Positions 25,566 to 34,102 of a stretch of DNA of 64,000 nucleotides are shown in pieces. Made by a program: the position numbers and the translations under genes. The stretch is from contig JAFCMP010000179.1 in assembly GCA_017506865.1 (NCBI GenBank), positions 496,001 through 560,000 of the forward strand. Reading direction: 5' to 3'. Position 1 is the first letter of the stretch, and each line of letters begins with the position of its first letter. Origin of the DNA: Tribonema minus (lineage: Eukaryota; Sar; Xanthophyceae; Tribonematales; Tribonemataceae). The notes under the pieces were generated by a model, which saw nothing but the letters and a program-made list of their open reading frames with translations, was not told where the DNA came from and did not search any database.

Positions 25566-26354
25566 ATGTACTGCTGTGGGGCGGCGCTCCGTCATAGCAA
25601 TGTACGAGTCGGAGCGAAGGGGGCATGGGCGAAGTGCTGGTTGCCTTCAGGCACAGTCATTCTAATTGAGAGATCCATTGTGCGCGAGCATCCGTCCGCT
25701 GCAACATACTCCAAAGCTGTGCGAGATGTAGCTGGGTATGAGTTGGTTGCAGATGCAAGCAGGTGGTGCCTGGTGGAGGGCAGTACAGAGGAGGAGCGCA
25801 GCGCCAACAGCAGACTGAACGGCTTTGACAGCATCAAGTGCCAAATAGCTCGCATGTACAGGATCGACAGTGCTCCGAGAGCCACCATCTGTGTGTCACC
25901 GTTCGCAGATGATGACACAGTCATGATAAAACTCGATCTGGACGTGAATGAGGGAGAGGAGATCACAATCTGTGAAGGCGTGCGGCGTATGGCCCACACT
26001 CCTGAAAGCAGCGCTCTTTCAGACTGCACGATAAAACTGCGCAAAGCTGAGCGACTGCTAGAGAGGTGGTCATCAGTCGACGTACAGAGCCTTGTGCATG
26101 ATGCTCAGCAACAAGTAAGTGAGTGCAGAGCAGCTGTGCACCAGCGGCTCAGCGATGTCAGAGCGACAGGGCCGCCGTGGCTCTTTGACATATGTGACCT
26201 TTACGTGAACACAGAACGGCTACCTCAATCGAAATGCATAACTTCGCTGCACTGCGAGCAAGCTCAAGAGTTGATAGATATTCGACAGGCAATCGGCGTT
26301 CGAGATGCAGAGAAGAAACTGCAGGATGCCTTGAACGCATTTAAAAAATGTTGA
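25566..26354 (+). CDS. SET-domain-like protein
   Basis: 262 residues from ATG 25566 (MYCCGAAL). The pattern resembles a SET lysine methyltransferase: NVRVGAKGAWAKCWLPSGTVILIE near the start, like the G-x-G-x-x-A..i-x-x-G-t-x-i-x-E strand pair, and later TVMIKLDLDVNEGEEITICEG, like the i-x-x-G-E-E-i-x-x-x-Y end of the SET core. The middle has an Asn (SRLNGFDSIKC) where the cofactor-contact NH motif would be, but NHxC itself is not seen. A coiled helical tail follows (LRKAERLLERW, AEKKLQDALNAFKK). Catalysis is doubtful. The stop overlaps the next gene's start. Confidence 0.5.
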   Translation: MYCCGAALRHSNVRVGAKGAWAKCWLPSGTVILIERSIVREHPSAATYSKAVRDVAGYELVADASRWCLVEGSTEEERSANSRLNGFDSIKCQIARMYRIDSAPRATICVSPFADDDTVMIKLDLDVNEGEEITICEGVRRMAHTPESSALSDCTIKLRKAERLLERWSSVDVQSLVHDAQQQVSECRAAVHQRLSDVRATGPPWLFDICDLYVNTERLPQSKCITSLHCEQAQELIDIRQAIGVRDAEKKLQDALNAFKKC

Positions 26355-26542
26355 GCATCTGTAGAAACCCTATGAAATACTCAGAGACAGCTGAGGCTGT
26401 GATCATGATTATCGCATCATTCATGGTGACCGTGGCCAGGGTACGAAACGCTCGCAAAGACCAGTGGTCAGGCAGAGCAATCTTTTTTGTCTTGTCTATC
26501 ATAATCGGCGCAGTGTGCGGGTTCTTGATCGAGCTAGAATGA
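26348..26542 (+). CDS. Small two-helix membrane protein
   Basis: 64 residues. Its ATG overlaps the last codons of the SET-like gene in another frame. Two hydrophobic helices (AVIMIIASFMVTVARV and AIFFVLSIIIGAVCGFLI) are separated by a basic loop (RNARKDQWSGR), giving a hairpin topology. The last bases overlap the next start (ATGA at 26539), so three plus-strand genes are stacked. Family not recognised; a virion membrane protein is possible. Confidence 0.6.
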   Translation: MLSICRNPMKYSETAEAVIMIIASFMVTVARVRNARKDQWSGRAIFFVLSIIIGAVCGFLIELE

Positions 26543-26814
26543 GACACAGGCCGCCCACCCCGCGCAAGCATAATTCACCACGAAGCGCCAAAGTGCATCG
26601 AAACCGTGTCAAGAAGGTCAATATCGCTGCATCGAAACAACGTGTCACAGCCTCGACCACGATGCGCAGGCTGATTTCATTCGCACGACCCCTTGTAGGG
26701 AGGATTCACTTCAACAAAGACGACCTACCGTCAGTAGTAGGAAAGAAGAAGAGGAAGCGTCTCACTACTGATATAACCGAAGCTTGCACAGCATTCGATT
26801 TCGAAGGAGGTTGA
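26539..26814 (+). CDS. Small very basic protein
   Basis: 91 residues starting MRHRPPTPRKHNSPRSAKVHR at the ATGA overlap with the upstream gene. It is rich in Arg, Lys, Ser and Pro through most of its length, with a second basic run (VVGKKKRKRL) and a short acidic/hydrophobic end (AFDFEGG). The composition suggests nucleic-acid binding or a nuclear localisation signal. Its last 50 bases overlap the tail of the convergent Vps62-like gene. No family recognised. Confidence 0.6.
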   Translation: MRHRPPTPRKHNSPRSAKVHRNRVKKVNIAASKQRVTASTTMRRLISFARPLVGRIHFNKDDLPSVVGKKKRKRLTTDITEACTAFDFEGG

Positions 26815-27427
26815 TCCTCACAGTAGGCACATTGAGAACAGCAGGCTCCAATCTTTTCTTGATTCCCTCAAAGGTACCTATGCTCACACTGTCTCTGATA
26901 TCTTTGTCCAGCACTGTGACACCAAACTCCTGCCGTACTGGCAGCTTGCAAGTATCATTGGCGAGGCCAAGGTACCGACGAACGGTCCCCGGTACAGGGT
27001 ACTGCGCATGCTTACCGTGGGACACGTACACACGTGGGCGCACGCCGTCCACCAGAATCATGTTCAGGTCAGCTTCATCTGAAACGCAGAAATGCTCACT
27101 TGCACTATGAGGCATGTAAAAGACTGCCTTGACGTTCGCATCTGCACCGAGCTCAATGACAACCTGCTCTATGTCATAGTCATGCCCACCTACACCGTTA
27201 ATGCCAAATATGCTCATGCCGGTATCACGCATGAAGAAAAGAAAGTAGTGGAGCAGGGCGCCTGCAGTGGGCAGCAGCTGGCACACGCCACTTACTGTCT
27301 TGTCTTTCTCGCACAGGGCACTGCGCATGTATGTAGTCAGATTTACAGGCTCTTCCGCCTCATTGCAAGCAGTATAATAAACAGGCGTGTGCTTCACAAG
27401 CAGCGCATTGGGGTCAGAAAACGACAT
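26765..27427 (-). CDS. Vps62/DUF946-like protein
   Basis: 220 residues from ATG 27427; a TATA-like cttaaatatatgtg at ~27450-27464 supports this start. The middle matches the Vps62-type pattern: GINGVGGHDYDIEQVVIELG (like H-x-x-D-x-E-x-v), VFYMPHSASEHFCV, PRVYVSHGKHAQYPVPGT (like G-x-H-a-x-y-p-x-x-G), then YLGLANDTC. The family is found in fungi, plants and bacteria and its biochemical role is unclear. The match rests on this spacing alone. Confidence 0.5.
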   Translation of the reverse strand: MSFSDPNALLVKHTPVYYTACNEAEEPVNLTTYMRSALCEKDKTVSGVCQLLPTAGALLHYFLFFMRDTGMSIFGINGVGGHDYDIEQVVIELGADANVKAVFYMPHSASEHFCVSDEADLNMILVDGVRPRVYVSHGKHAQYPVPGTVRRYLGLANDTCKLPVRQEFGVTVLDKDIRDSVSIGTFEGIKKRLEPAVLNVPTVRINLLRNRMLCKLRLYQ

Positions 27428-27491
27428 GCGATCCGCACTGTACCACAACACATATATTTAAGACACACTGTACAGCGCTTCACGGCACGCA

Positions 27492-28526
27492 TCACATAGC
27501 GCACAGCACAGTCTGCAAGCTGTCCACTATGGCAACATCAGTTTCATCTTCAAGCTCATTGAGAGCCGTTTCGATAAACTCCTCAAGCGTCGCGAAGCTC
27601 GTCACAGTTCTAGGGCCGTCCAGCACAATGTGTGCAGGGTTGAGGGAGCGATTGACGTGCTCTGCACAGAAGGACTGCTCTATCGTCTTGTCCAACAAGG
27701 TGAATGTGTCGGGCGCGGTTACTGCTGCGCTATCACAGGATTGCCACGAACACATCCGGTATGCATGTGCTGCGCCTTGAGGCGCTGCATTCTCTGAAGG
27801 TGCGCGCGCACTTGCACTGACCTCTTGTGCACCGTCTCCGTGCATAGGGAGGGGCCCCTCCGCTGCCATCTCTCCATCGTATGTGTCTGCGCTCTCCTTG
27901 AACTCCTCTGCACCGCCATCTGCACCGCCATTTGCACCGCCATTTGCACCGCCCTCCGGTGCGGCATGCATATTTTCTTTTCCTTCAGAGTTGGCCACCA
28001 GGACACTGGCGTCGGGGACGGTTGCCACTTGTATATTGGCAGCGTTGCCAAATGTGTGGTGACTCGGTGTTCGAAGAAAGCCAAGCGGCATATCGTCGGA
28101 TTCCCTCGACAAGGGTAAGACCGGTGACAACGCGCCCAATGGAAACAGAAGAGGCTCGATTTCCAGATGAGCAGGCAGTTGGGGGGCCGCGGCAGCAGCG
28201 TGCAGTGAGCAGAGCCTGTCCACTGCAAACGTGCCGCCGTCCGTCTTGACAGGGGCGACAACATACTGCACTCCTGGGTTCTCCCCGCTTTCGATGAGAA
28301 ACATGGGAACGCCAAGATCCATCAGAGCAGTGGGAGTGCTGGAGAAACTGCGCGTGCATGAAAATTGCCAGTTCATGCGTTCGTTGTACGCATTGAAAAG
28401 GTAGCTCTGTTCACCGAAGGCCATGGGGCCGACGACCGCAGCTGTATGCTCTTCGATGCACGCCATGCAGTCTCTGAGGCACTTGAACGCGACCTGCGCA
28501 CTCAGGTCCAGTCTAGCTTGGATCAT
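27492..28526 (-). CDS. Unknown protein with Gly-Ala-Asn repeat linker
   Basis: 344 residues, ATG at 28526. The N-terminal ~150 residues look globular (MACIEEHTAAVVGP, WQFSCTRSFSS, FLIESGENPGVQYVVAPVKTDGG). A low-complexity linker follows with a four-fold GGANGGANGGADGG repeat and an acidic/Ala-rich region. The end has a Cys pair (MCSWQSCDS) and a Cys/His (FCAEHVN) that could bind zinc, then an acidic helix (EEFIETALNELEDETD). No family recognised. Confidence 0.65.
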   Translation of the reverse strand: MIQARLDLSAQVAFKCLRDCMACIEEHTAAVVGPMAFGEQSYLFNAYNERMNWQFSCTRSFSSTPTALMDLGVPMFLIESGENPGVQYVVAPVKTDGGTFAVDRLCSLHAAAAAPQLPAHLEIEPLLFPLGALSPVLPLSRESDDMPLGFLRTPSHHTFGNAANIQVATVPDASVLVANSEGKENMHAAPEGGANGGANGGADGGAEEFKESADTYDGEMAAEGPLPMHGDGAQEVSASARAPSENAAPQGAAHAYRMCSWQSCDSAAVTAPDTFTLLDKTIEQSFCAEHVNRSLNPAHIVLDGPRTVTSFATLEEFIETALNELEDETDVAIVDSLQTVLCAM

Positions 28527-28602
28527 ATTGCCCAGCCTCTCGGCGAGGACATGTGTGTAGTTGTTGCGCCCAACTGCAAGTGCAAGGGAAACATGCAGAG
28601 CG

Positions 28603-29121
28603 TTAATATGTCAGCCAATGTGCTTGTCCTTCATCAACCATCTCATTGGCAACCGTTGTCACAAACATCTCACCTGCTATGGTGGCAGCTTCGATTATGT
28701 TCCTCACAATGGCATCAGGAGAGCAGCCCATGTCCCTGTGGTGATGGTACCCGTGCTCCGGGCAGTACAGCTGGTGCATGACGGTCCCGCACATGACAGA
28801 TATGCTTGCAGCTCCCGAAGGGTTGATTGCAGCGCACCAGGGGTGCATCGCGTAAGTGCATGGTGAGACTGTGCACTTCACCAAATTCTGCTTGCCGCCG
28901 CAGAAGCAGCACTCTCTGCCGTGGTAGTCGTCCTTCCCGACATTCTCGTACGCGGCAAACCACATGGAGCAGACACTATGAGCCCAGCAAGAGCCGTCAT
29001 AGAGGATGGGAGTCCACAGCGGCTGCAGGTTGAGGGGAGTGCCCGCAATCAGCTCCGTGTCGTATCCCCCTTTACGGTGGCAATAGCAGCAGGTACGCTC
29101 GCCCTGGGCCTGAGCAGCCAT
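28603..29121 (-). CDS. Extended PHD (ePHD)-type zinc finger protein
   Basis: 172 residues from ATG 29121 (MAAQAQGER). The ligand pattern of an extended PHD module is visible: CCYCH, then W-A-H-S-V-C-S-M-W, CCFCGGKQNLVKC, CTYAMHPWCA and a final YCPEH, as in chromatin readers that bind histone tails or DNA. The remaining ~45 residues are helical (AIVRNIIEAATIAGEMFV). It could read host or viral chromatin. The 5' end lies in a 77-bp tandem duplication, so a second copy of the start region is upstream. Confidence 0.8.
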   Translation of the reverse strand: MAAQAQGERTCCYCHRKGGYDTELIAGTPLNLQPLWTPILYDGSCWAHSVCSMWFAAYENVGKDDYHGRECCFCGGKQNLVKCTVSPCTYAMHPWCAAINPSGAASISVMCGTVMHQLYCPEHGYHHHRDMGCSPDAIVRNIIEAATIAGEMFVTTVANEMVDEGQAHWLTY

Positions 29122-29224
29122 GCGGCACACCAGCTGCTGCTGCAGCGTTTACGGTGGCAATAGCAGCAGGTACGCTCGCCCTGGGCCTGAGCAGCCATGC
29201 GGCACACCAGCTGCTGCTGCAGCG
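29071..29224. repeat. 77-bp tandem duplication over the ePHD gene start
   Basis: The segment beginning tttacggtggcaatagcagc at 29071 recurs at 29148 and is almost exact for 77 bases. The unit holds the start codon and first codons of the ePHD gene. Because 77 is not a multiple of 3, the extra copy is out of frame with the gene and probably sits in its leader. Confidence 0.9.
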
Positions 29225-29248
29225 CTACTACCCGCGTCGTGTTGTGGT

Positions 29249-29296
29249 GTTCTGAAGTGATACAGCCCACCCGTTCTGAAGTGATACAGCCCACCC
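29249..29296. repeat. 24-bp tandem duplication
   Basis: The string gttctgaagtgatacagcccaccc occurs at 29249-29272 and again, exactly, at 29273-29296. It lies just upstream of the 77-bp duplication and may be part of the ePHD gene promoter. Confidence 0.95.
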
Positions 29297-29437
29297 AACG
29301 CTGAATCCTAATGCCCTCCGACATCCCCGAAGGGTTTTGGTCTAGAATTCCCATGAATCTAGAGCTGTGACGGACAAATAGCGATACGGCCATATCGAGC
29401 TATGGCATAGCAAACACAGTAGCAACAGCAACAGGAT

Positions 29438-29680
29438 ATGGATCGCCCTTGCACGGCTGAGCGGGCCTGGACGTGGGCGACAGTGCTAGCATGCGTGATC
29501 GCGGCTTTGGGATTGTACCACGAAAAATTCATGTGCGGTGGCCAGACCACAAGAGGTTTTGCGGAGTGCGTGCTGCAGTATCAAAGGGTGGAGGCCGCAG
29601 GCGTCATTACAGCGTTGTTCGCCGACAGGCAGAGGAGGCGAGCTGCAAAACTTCGCAGGATTGGCTTTCGACACTGGTAA
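29438..29680 (+). CDS. Small membrane protein, uncertain
   Basis: 80 residues from ATG 29438. A hydrophobic helix at ~13-30 (WATVLACVIAALGLY) is followed by a polar, Arg-rich C-terminus (ADRQRRRAAKLRRIGF). This is the usual layout of a small type II or N-anchored protein. Overlapping frames exist on both strands (29473-29700 plus, 29486-29674 minus) without better features. Family not recognised. Confidence 0.45.
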   Translation: MDRPCTAERAWTWATVLACVIAALGLYHEKFMCGGQTTRGFAECVLQYQRVEAAGVITALFADRQRRRAAKLRRIGFRHW

Positions 29681-29689
29681 ATTACGCTT

Positions 29690-29995
29690 TCATATCTTGA
29701 TGACCTTAAAAACAAGCGGCTCGGCCCGATTCATCACATTGACGGCTCTTGTATACTCAGCCGCCCGGTAGTCAAAATTGCAGAGGTGGCTTAGGTAGTG
29801 TCGGTGCTGCTGGCACAAGTTCAGACCGCACCTGCAATTCGTAGCTGCGGTAATGTGCACACGCCTGCTGCAAAAGTCGCACCTAATAGACAATGTGTGT
29901 CCCTTCACACTCGGCTTGGATTTTATGGTGTCCTTGTCCTCAACGTTGGCTGGAAGTCGTTTCCCTATGATGATTGTTTTGCATATCAGCACCAT
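29690..29995 (-). CDS. AN1-type zinc finger protein
   Basis: 101 residues. Residues 39-72 match the AN1 consensus exactly: C39-x2-C42-x11-C54-x1-C56-x4-C61-x2-H64-x5-H70-x1-C72. AN1 fingers occur in stress-associated proteins and often work with ubiquitin or the proteasome. No A20 finger is present. It begins at ATG 29995. A plus-strand gene starts 54 bases away in the opposite direction. Confidence 0.85.
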   Translation of the reverse strand: MVLICKTIIIGKRLPANVEDKDTIKSKPSVKGHTLSIRCDFCSRRVHITAATNCRCGLNLCQQHRHYLSHLCNFDYRAAEYTRAVNVMNRAEPLVFKVIKI

Positions 29996-30049
29996 TTTGT
30001 TGTGTTTAGTAGCAAGGTGTTATTATATTTGTTCACATTCAAAGCACGT

Positions 30050-30583
30050 ATGCCCCCCTCCTACACTGAGAACCTTAAGCGCATTGCATACGAGGTTGCG
30101 AGCGATTCATTCAACGCTGTGACTCCCGAGTCTCGTGCTCCTCTAGTGTCACTACCGCAATGCGCGCCAGCTTTCGAAAAGTTATTCGAGAAAGCTAGTG
30201 ACACGGCAGCAATACATGACGTGATTCAACAGGGTGAAATGCGTCTGCGCATCAAGAACGTGATCTCAGCATGCATGACTGAAGTCTTTCAAGATGAGAA
30301 AATTACCTTGAGTGATGTCGGAGCGCTGATGAGCGCAGTGCGCGAGCTCGCGGTCGTCATGAATTCGATACCGCGAAAGAATGCACTAGCCGTGGAGATA
30401 GCAAAGAACAGCGCGGTGCCCTTTATTGAATGCCTGCTTACGATTATAGTTCAGATGTTCCTGCCGGCAGCAGGATGCGACCTGCTGCTACCGCTACTTC
30501 ATGCGGCCATTGGCTTACTGGCACTCGATGTACTGCCCCCTACGGCTGCACCATGGTGGACGAGGCTCATGTGCCCTACCTAG
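30050..30583 (+). CDS. Unknown protein with a hydrophobic C-terminus
   Basis: 177 residues from ATG 30050 (MPPSYTENL); the frame is open back to 29798, but that part is antisense to the AN1 gene. The first ~130 residues are helical and charged. The last ~50 are hydrophobic (IECLLTIIVQMFLPAAGCDLLLPLLHAAIGLLALDVL) and may form two membrane helices. It ends 8 bases inside the convergent recombinase gene. Family not recognised. Confidence 0.65.
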   Translation: MPPSYTENLKRIAYEVASDSFNAVTPESRAPLVSLPQCAPAFEKLFEKASDTAAIHDVIQQGEMRLRIKNVISACMTEVFQDEKITLSDVGALMSAVRELAVVMNSIPRKNALAVEIAKNSAVPFIECLLTIIVQMFLPAAGCDLLLPLLHAAIGLLALDVLPPTAAPWWTRLMCPT

Positions 30584-31646
30584 TTGTTGGCGCTGTCAGT
30601 TCTTTCCATTGAAACTTGTGGCGAGGGTGAATGTTGTCAACATGAATGCTGGTGTAGTTCAACGAGTTGTTTAGGCTAGCATGTCCGAGTACCTTGGCCA
30701 CGAACGCATTCAGCGAATATGTGTGGGGGAGGGTCGCATTGAACGCAATGACGGCATAGATGGCTCGAAGGTCGTGAAAGTGGTGACCATCCCCCAGCAG
30801 ACGTCGTGCTGCGGAGTTGGCAGAATTGGACCACTTCAGATTGACCTCCTTGTTGCTCAGGTCATCGGCCGGCTTGCGGTCACGCAGCTTTTGTAGTGCT
30901 GCAATGACAGTGCTGCTGTCAATCAGTGTAGGTATACGAAACACCTGTGCATCGCACGGAAATGACTTTTTCGCCTGACCAGAGAAGGTCAGAGTTCGAT
31001 TGTCCTTGCCTGCAATATCAAACTCGGCAGTCTTAAAAACCTCTACCATGCGTCGGCCAGACACGAGGCCGATGGCGCATGCGACATCGAACGAGTTAGC
31101 CCGCGGATCGCTCAAAATGCTGACACACTTGTCGATGAGCGCTGAAGCATCGATCTGCATTGAGTTTACGCTTTTCTTTTCCAACGCTTCAGTAGCCTTC
31201 TTGGCGAGTGTGTCTCTCTCATTACGCGATAGCGCGAGCTTCCTGATGTGGTCTGGCAGCAAAGGTAAAGCTGCGATGAGTTCATCCACGCTCGACACTC
31301 CAGAGTAGCTGTTCCACCTGATAGACTTTTGCACCTTGAGTTTGTCTTTCAAGGGCAGCTCGTGGAACCTGGCAAGCGCTGCCTTTGCTTGCAGCAGCGA
31401 GGTGCGCGCCTTGCCCCTGGGAGTTTCAGCTATTTGCTTGTCCACTTTGCTGAGCGCGTCAGCATAAGCCACAGGGTATCCTTCACAGTGCTGCTCCAGC
31501 TGCATCCATGCATTGCGAATGCAAGACAGGTACGTTGACATGGACTTGGGCCATTTTTCTCTAACAAAGTCCAAGACACCTTGCCAGTCTTTCGTTTCGT
31601 TGAGGTAGCCGGCTAAAAAATCTATGTGATTATTGGTGGCACTCAT
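30576..31646 (-). CDS. Tyrosine recombinase, integrase or telomere-resolvase type
   Basis: 356 residues from ATG 31646 (MSATNNH). The catalytic set is complete: Arg in SGRRMVEV (R198/R199), Lys in FSGQAKKS (K226), H-x-x-R in HFHDLRA (H291, R294), His in LGHAS (H322) and the nucleophile in NYTSI (Y331). A helical N-terminal part (~1-165) would bind core DNA. Phaeoviruses carry tyrosine integrases and insert into the host genome. The F-S-G-Q-x-K strand and the IPTL..ALQKLRDR spacing also resemble telomere resolvases, which make hairpin DNA ends, so that role is an alternative. No second recombinase is in this window. Confidence 0.88.
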   Translation of the reverse strand: MSATNNHIDFLAGYLNETKDWQGVLDFVREKWPKSMSTYLSCIRNAWMQLEQHCEGYPVAYADALSKVDKQIAETPRGKARTSLLQAKAALARFHELPLKDKLKVQKSIRWNSYSGVSSVDELIAALPLLPDHIRKLALSRNERDTLAKKATEALEKKSVNSMQIDASALIDKCVSILSDPRANSFDVACAIGLVSGRRMVEVFKTAEFDIAGKDNRTLTFSGQAKKSFPCDAQVFRIPTLIDSSTVIAALQKLRDRKPADDLSNKEVNLKWSNSANSAARRLLGDGHHFHDLRAIYAVIAFNATLPHTYSLNAFVAKVLGHASLNNSLNYTSIHVDNIHPRHKFQWKELTAPTTR

Positions 31647-31784
31647 TTTACAATTGCTAATATACAATAAATGTGCTGAAGAGTGCTTTTGCGTCTAGGC
31701 CTGACGTTCCGGCAAAAGTCAATACGCAATGAGCCTCGCCAACACCGACACCGCAAAGATGTGTGGCTTACGCGAGCACATAAA

Positions 31785-33077
31785 TTAGCTCGAGTTCCAC
31801 GTCACAGCAGGAATGTAGGCAAGGCTGTCAAACGGCGATGCAGTCGGCTGACTGACAGCAGCAACAGGGCTGGCATTTGCATGCAGTCTGAGCGCAGCCA
31901 GGGCGGGCACAAATGCAGGCTGGTCATTTGCATCTGGACACTTTATTCTTGCCTCGTCATACACTTTCTGTATGTCATCAGCTCTCAGCTCTGCCGCCTG
32001 TGCTGCAAACCACAGCAAACAAGCAGCACCGTACCCGGGCTCATGCAGCAGGTGCTTGGCGGCTCTACGCCACTTCACATAGGCAAAAGCCTTGAAGTTG
32101 ATCTCCTGTGCATGCTGAAGGTTGACACCCATTCGCTGCAGCGCTTGCACTGCAATGCCGTACGCGTATACCTCAAGCACTGAATGAGCCGGGCTTGCCC
32201 CTTTCGTTTTCATTAGCTCACACCACGCTCGGAGAGCAGGACCCAACGCTTGCATCGCTGCTTGACGAACCTCTTCTATACCACTTACTTTGTCCAGAAC
32301 TGGAATAGCAGCAATGTACGACAGCATCCGCCCTGCTGGTGAGAACTCAAAGGCTTCCACTCCAGCAGCAGTAGCAGGGGGTGTAGCCGCCATCTGTTGC
32401 TCTATGCCACCGGCGCTCCAATAGTGCAGGGCACTAAGTATGCCCAGCGTCAAAGTTTTTAACTGATCCACACTAGCCCGAGCGGCTTCAGCTTGGGCCA
32501 GCAAATCGAGCCACAACGGCAGCTCTAGAGGATCCCAGTTCAGTGCGTATCCAGTTGCGTGGTGCATGCTCCACTCGCTTGCTGACAAAGGGGCAACTAC
32601 GACTCTCTGTGGGGATGATTTGCTGCGCTGATATACACGTCCCTGCAGCTTGGGCAGTGCTCCAGCAATTGCTGAGGCTCTTGATGAGCGCGGCGGACTT
32701 TTTGGCAATGGAAGCCGTTTCTTCTTTGCCCACTTGAATTTTGGACCTGTTGCAATAACGTTGGATGGTCCCCCATCAGCAGGTGCTTCCAAGCCGTCAA
32801 ACGACAGTATTGGAGCTGGTGGTGCCATTCGCTTGGCTGCGCTTGCTGCGTTCACCACAATGTGCGAAGGGGTGCTTGCCGCAATTAGTGCAGGGGTGCT
32901 CGCCGCCCTGTGACGCTGCAGAACAGGAGAAATAACAGGGGCTGCTTTAAGCGCTTTCAAGGCTGGCGCGGCGACTTCTGCTGGCGACTCTGCATCTGAG
33001 TCGTCACTGTCACTCTCGAAGAATGCATGAGTGGCTGGATCCATCGGATCGAAGAAACGACGGCGTATGCGCCACAT
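31785..33077 (-). CDS. Ala/Pro-rich protein of unknown function
   Basis: 430 residues from ATG 33077 (MWRIRRRFFDP); the frame opens at a GTG at 33119 that I reject. An acidic patch (ESDSDDSDAESPAE) comes first, then ~130 residues of low-complexity Ala/Pro/Ser sequence with a basic run (KWAKKKRLPLPKSPPRSSR), then a helical globular part from ~185 to the end. No family recognised. The layout suggests a structural or DNA-associated protein. It is upstream of, and on the same strand as, the recombinase gene. Confidence 0.65.
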   Translation of the reverse strand: MWRIRRRFFDPMDPATHAFFESDSDDSDAESPAEVAAPALKALKAAPVISPVLQRHRAASTPALIAASTPSHIVVNAASAAKRMAPPAPILSFDGLEAPADGGPSNVIATGPKFKWAKKKRLPLPKSPPRSSRASAIAGALPKLQGRVYQRSKSSPQRVVVAPLSASEWSMHHATGYALNWDPLELPLWLDLLAQAEAARASVDQLKTLTLGILSALHYWSAGGIEQQMAATPPATAAGVEAFEFSPAGRMLSYIAAIPVLDKVSGIEEVRQAAMQALGPALRAWCELMKTKGASPAHSVLEVYAYGIAVQALQRMGVNLQHAQEINFKAFAYVKWRRAAKHLLHEPGYGAACLLWFAAQAAELRADDIQKVYDEARIKCPDANDQPAFVPALAALRLHANASPVAAVSQPTASPFDSLAYIPAVTWNSS

Positions 33078-33203
33078 GATTACGCACACTAACGCAACAA
33101 ATTTAACCAACAGCTCCACATCAATGCTGCAAGCGTTTTTACATGTATAACTGCATGGCGCAGCGTCAAGAACAGCTGCATGAGGTTGATGCGTCGCTAA
33201 CGG

Positions 33204-33986
33204 CTAGCAGCATTGAGCACCATTGTAAACTTGCCCTGCTCCTTTCTTGCTCAGGAGTGATCTGACATAGGACACGGCAAAGTCTGTTTCCTGTTGCGTA
33301 AGCCCATTTTCATTGTCAAACTCTGCGCTGCAGAAGTCGTCCAGGATCTTCAGTGCGACCCTGTTGACAATGTGTGCAGATGTTGCGCCTTTCCTCCTCT
33401 TGCGGGGCTTGGTTTTTCTCATTTCAGGAGGATAAACAGAGACCTTGACACCGTTGGTCAGCGTCTGCCTTATTAATGTCATTGCCCACAGTATGATGTC
33501 ACTTGACGCATTTAGTTGCTCCTCTGCCAGCTCCATCACTGTCTGCTCATCGTCACAATCAGCGCAAATGTGAGCTACATCGTGTAGAGTCGGTAGCTCG
33601 TGAGAGTCATAATGTAGATGTGCATCTGACATCATGCAAGTAATGAATCGCGCACGCAGAGAACGGTACATGTGTGGTGCGTGGAAGAATACCTTGTCGG
33701 ACTCGGTGGGGTTGTCTGATGTCCGCGGGCTGTGTTGTGAGGAGCATGGCGTGCTGGAAGCGTTGGAGACGCCGCCTTTGGAGTCAGTGCAAGCGGTAGA
33801 GCACGAGAGGGTGTGGCGCTTCTCGCTGCAACTTAAGCTTTGGTTTGATTCTACGTCGCTTTGAGACCCTGATGCGCCAGAGCTGCTCTCACCAGATGAG
33901 GTCTCATCAGAGCAACCATCATCACTGTCGCTCCAATCACTTCCCAAACCTGCTACATCAATATGCAAACTGATTTCCTTCCTCAT
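33204..33986 (-). CDS. Ser/Asp-rich protein with basic patch
   Basis: 260 residues, ATG 33986. The first ~95 residues are an acidic, Ser-rich disordered region (SDSDDGCSDETSSGESSSG). A helical part follows with a His/Asp/Cys-rich piece (HICADCDDEQTV), then a classical nuclear-localisation-like run (KTKPRKRRKGA) and a helical C-terminus. The design is that of a nuclear regulatory protein with an acidic activation-like region, but no family is recognised and no function is claimed. Confidence 0.65.
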   Translation of the reverse strand: MRKEISLHIDVAGLGSDWSDSDDGCSDETSSGESSSGASGSQSDVESNQSLSCSEKRHTLSCSTACTDSKGGVSNASSTPCSSQHSPRTSDNPTESDKVFFHAPHMYRSLRARFITCMMSDAHLHYDSHELPTLHDVAHICADCDDEQTVMELAEEQLNASSDIILWAMTLIRQTLTNGVKVSVYPPEMRKTKPRKRRKGATSAHIVNRVALKILDDFCSAEFDNENGLTQQETDFAVSYVRSLLSKKGAGQVYNGAQCC

Positions 33987-34102
33987 GCGTGTGTAACAAA
34001 AGTTGACAAGATTTAATTCACTGCTGGTGATGCACAGATATACTGAGATTTATGCAACAAAGCAAGTGATGTGTGGTTGCGCAAAATTAGAAATCATCAC
34101 TC

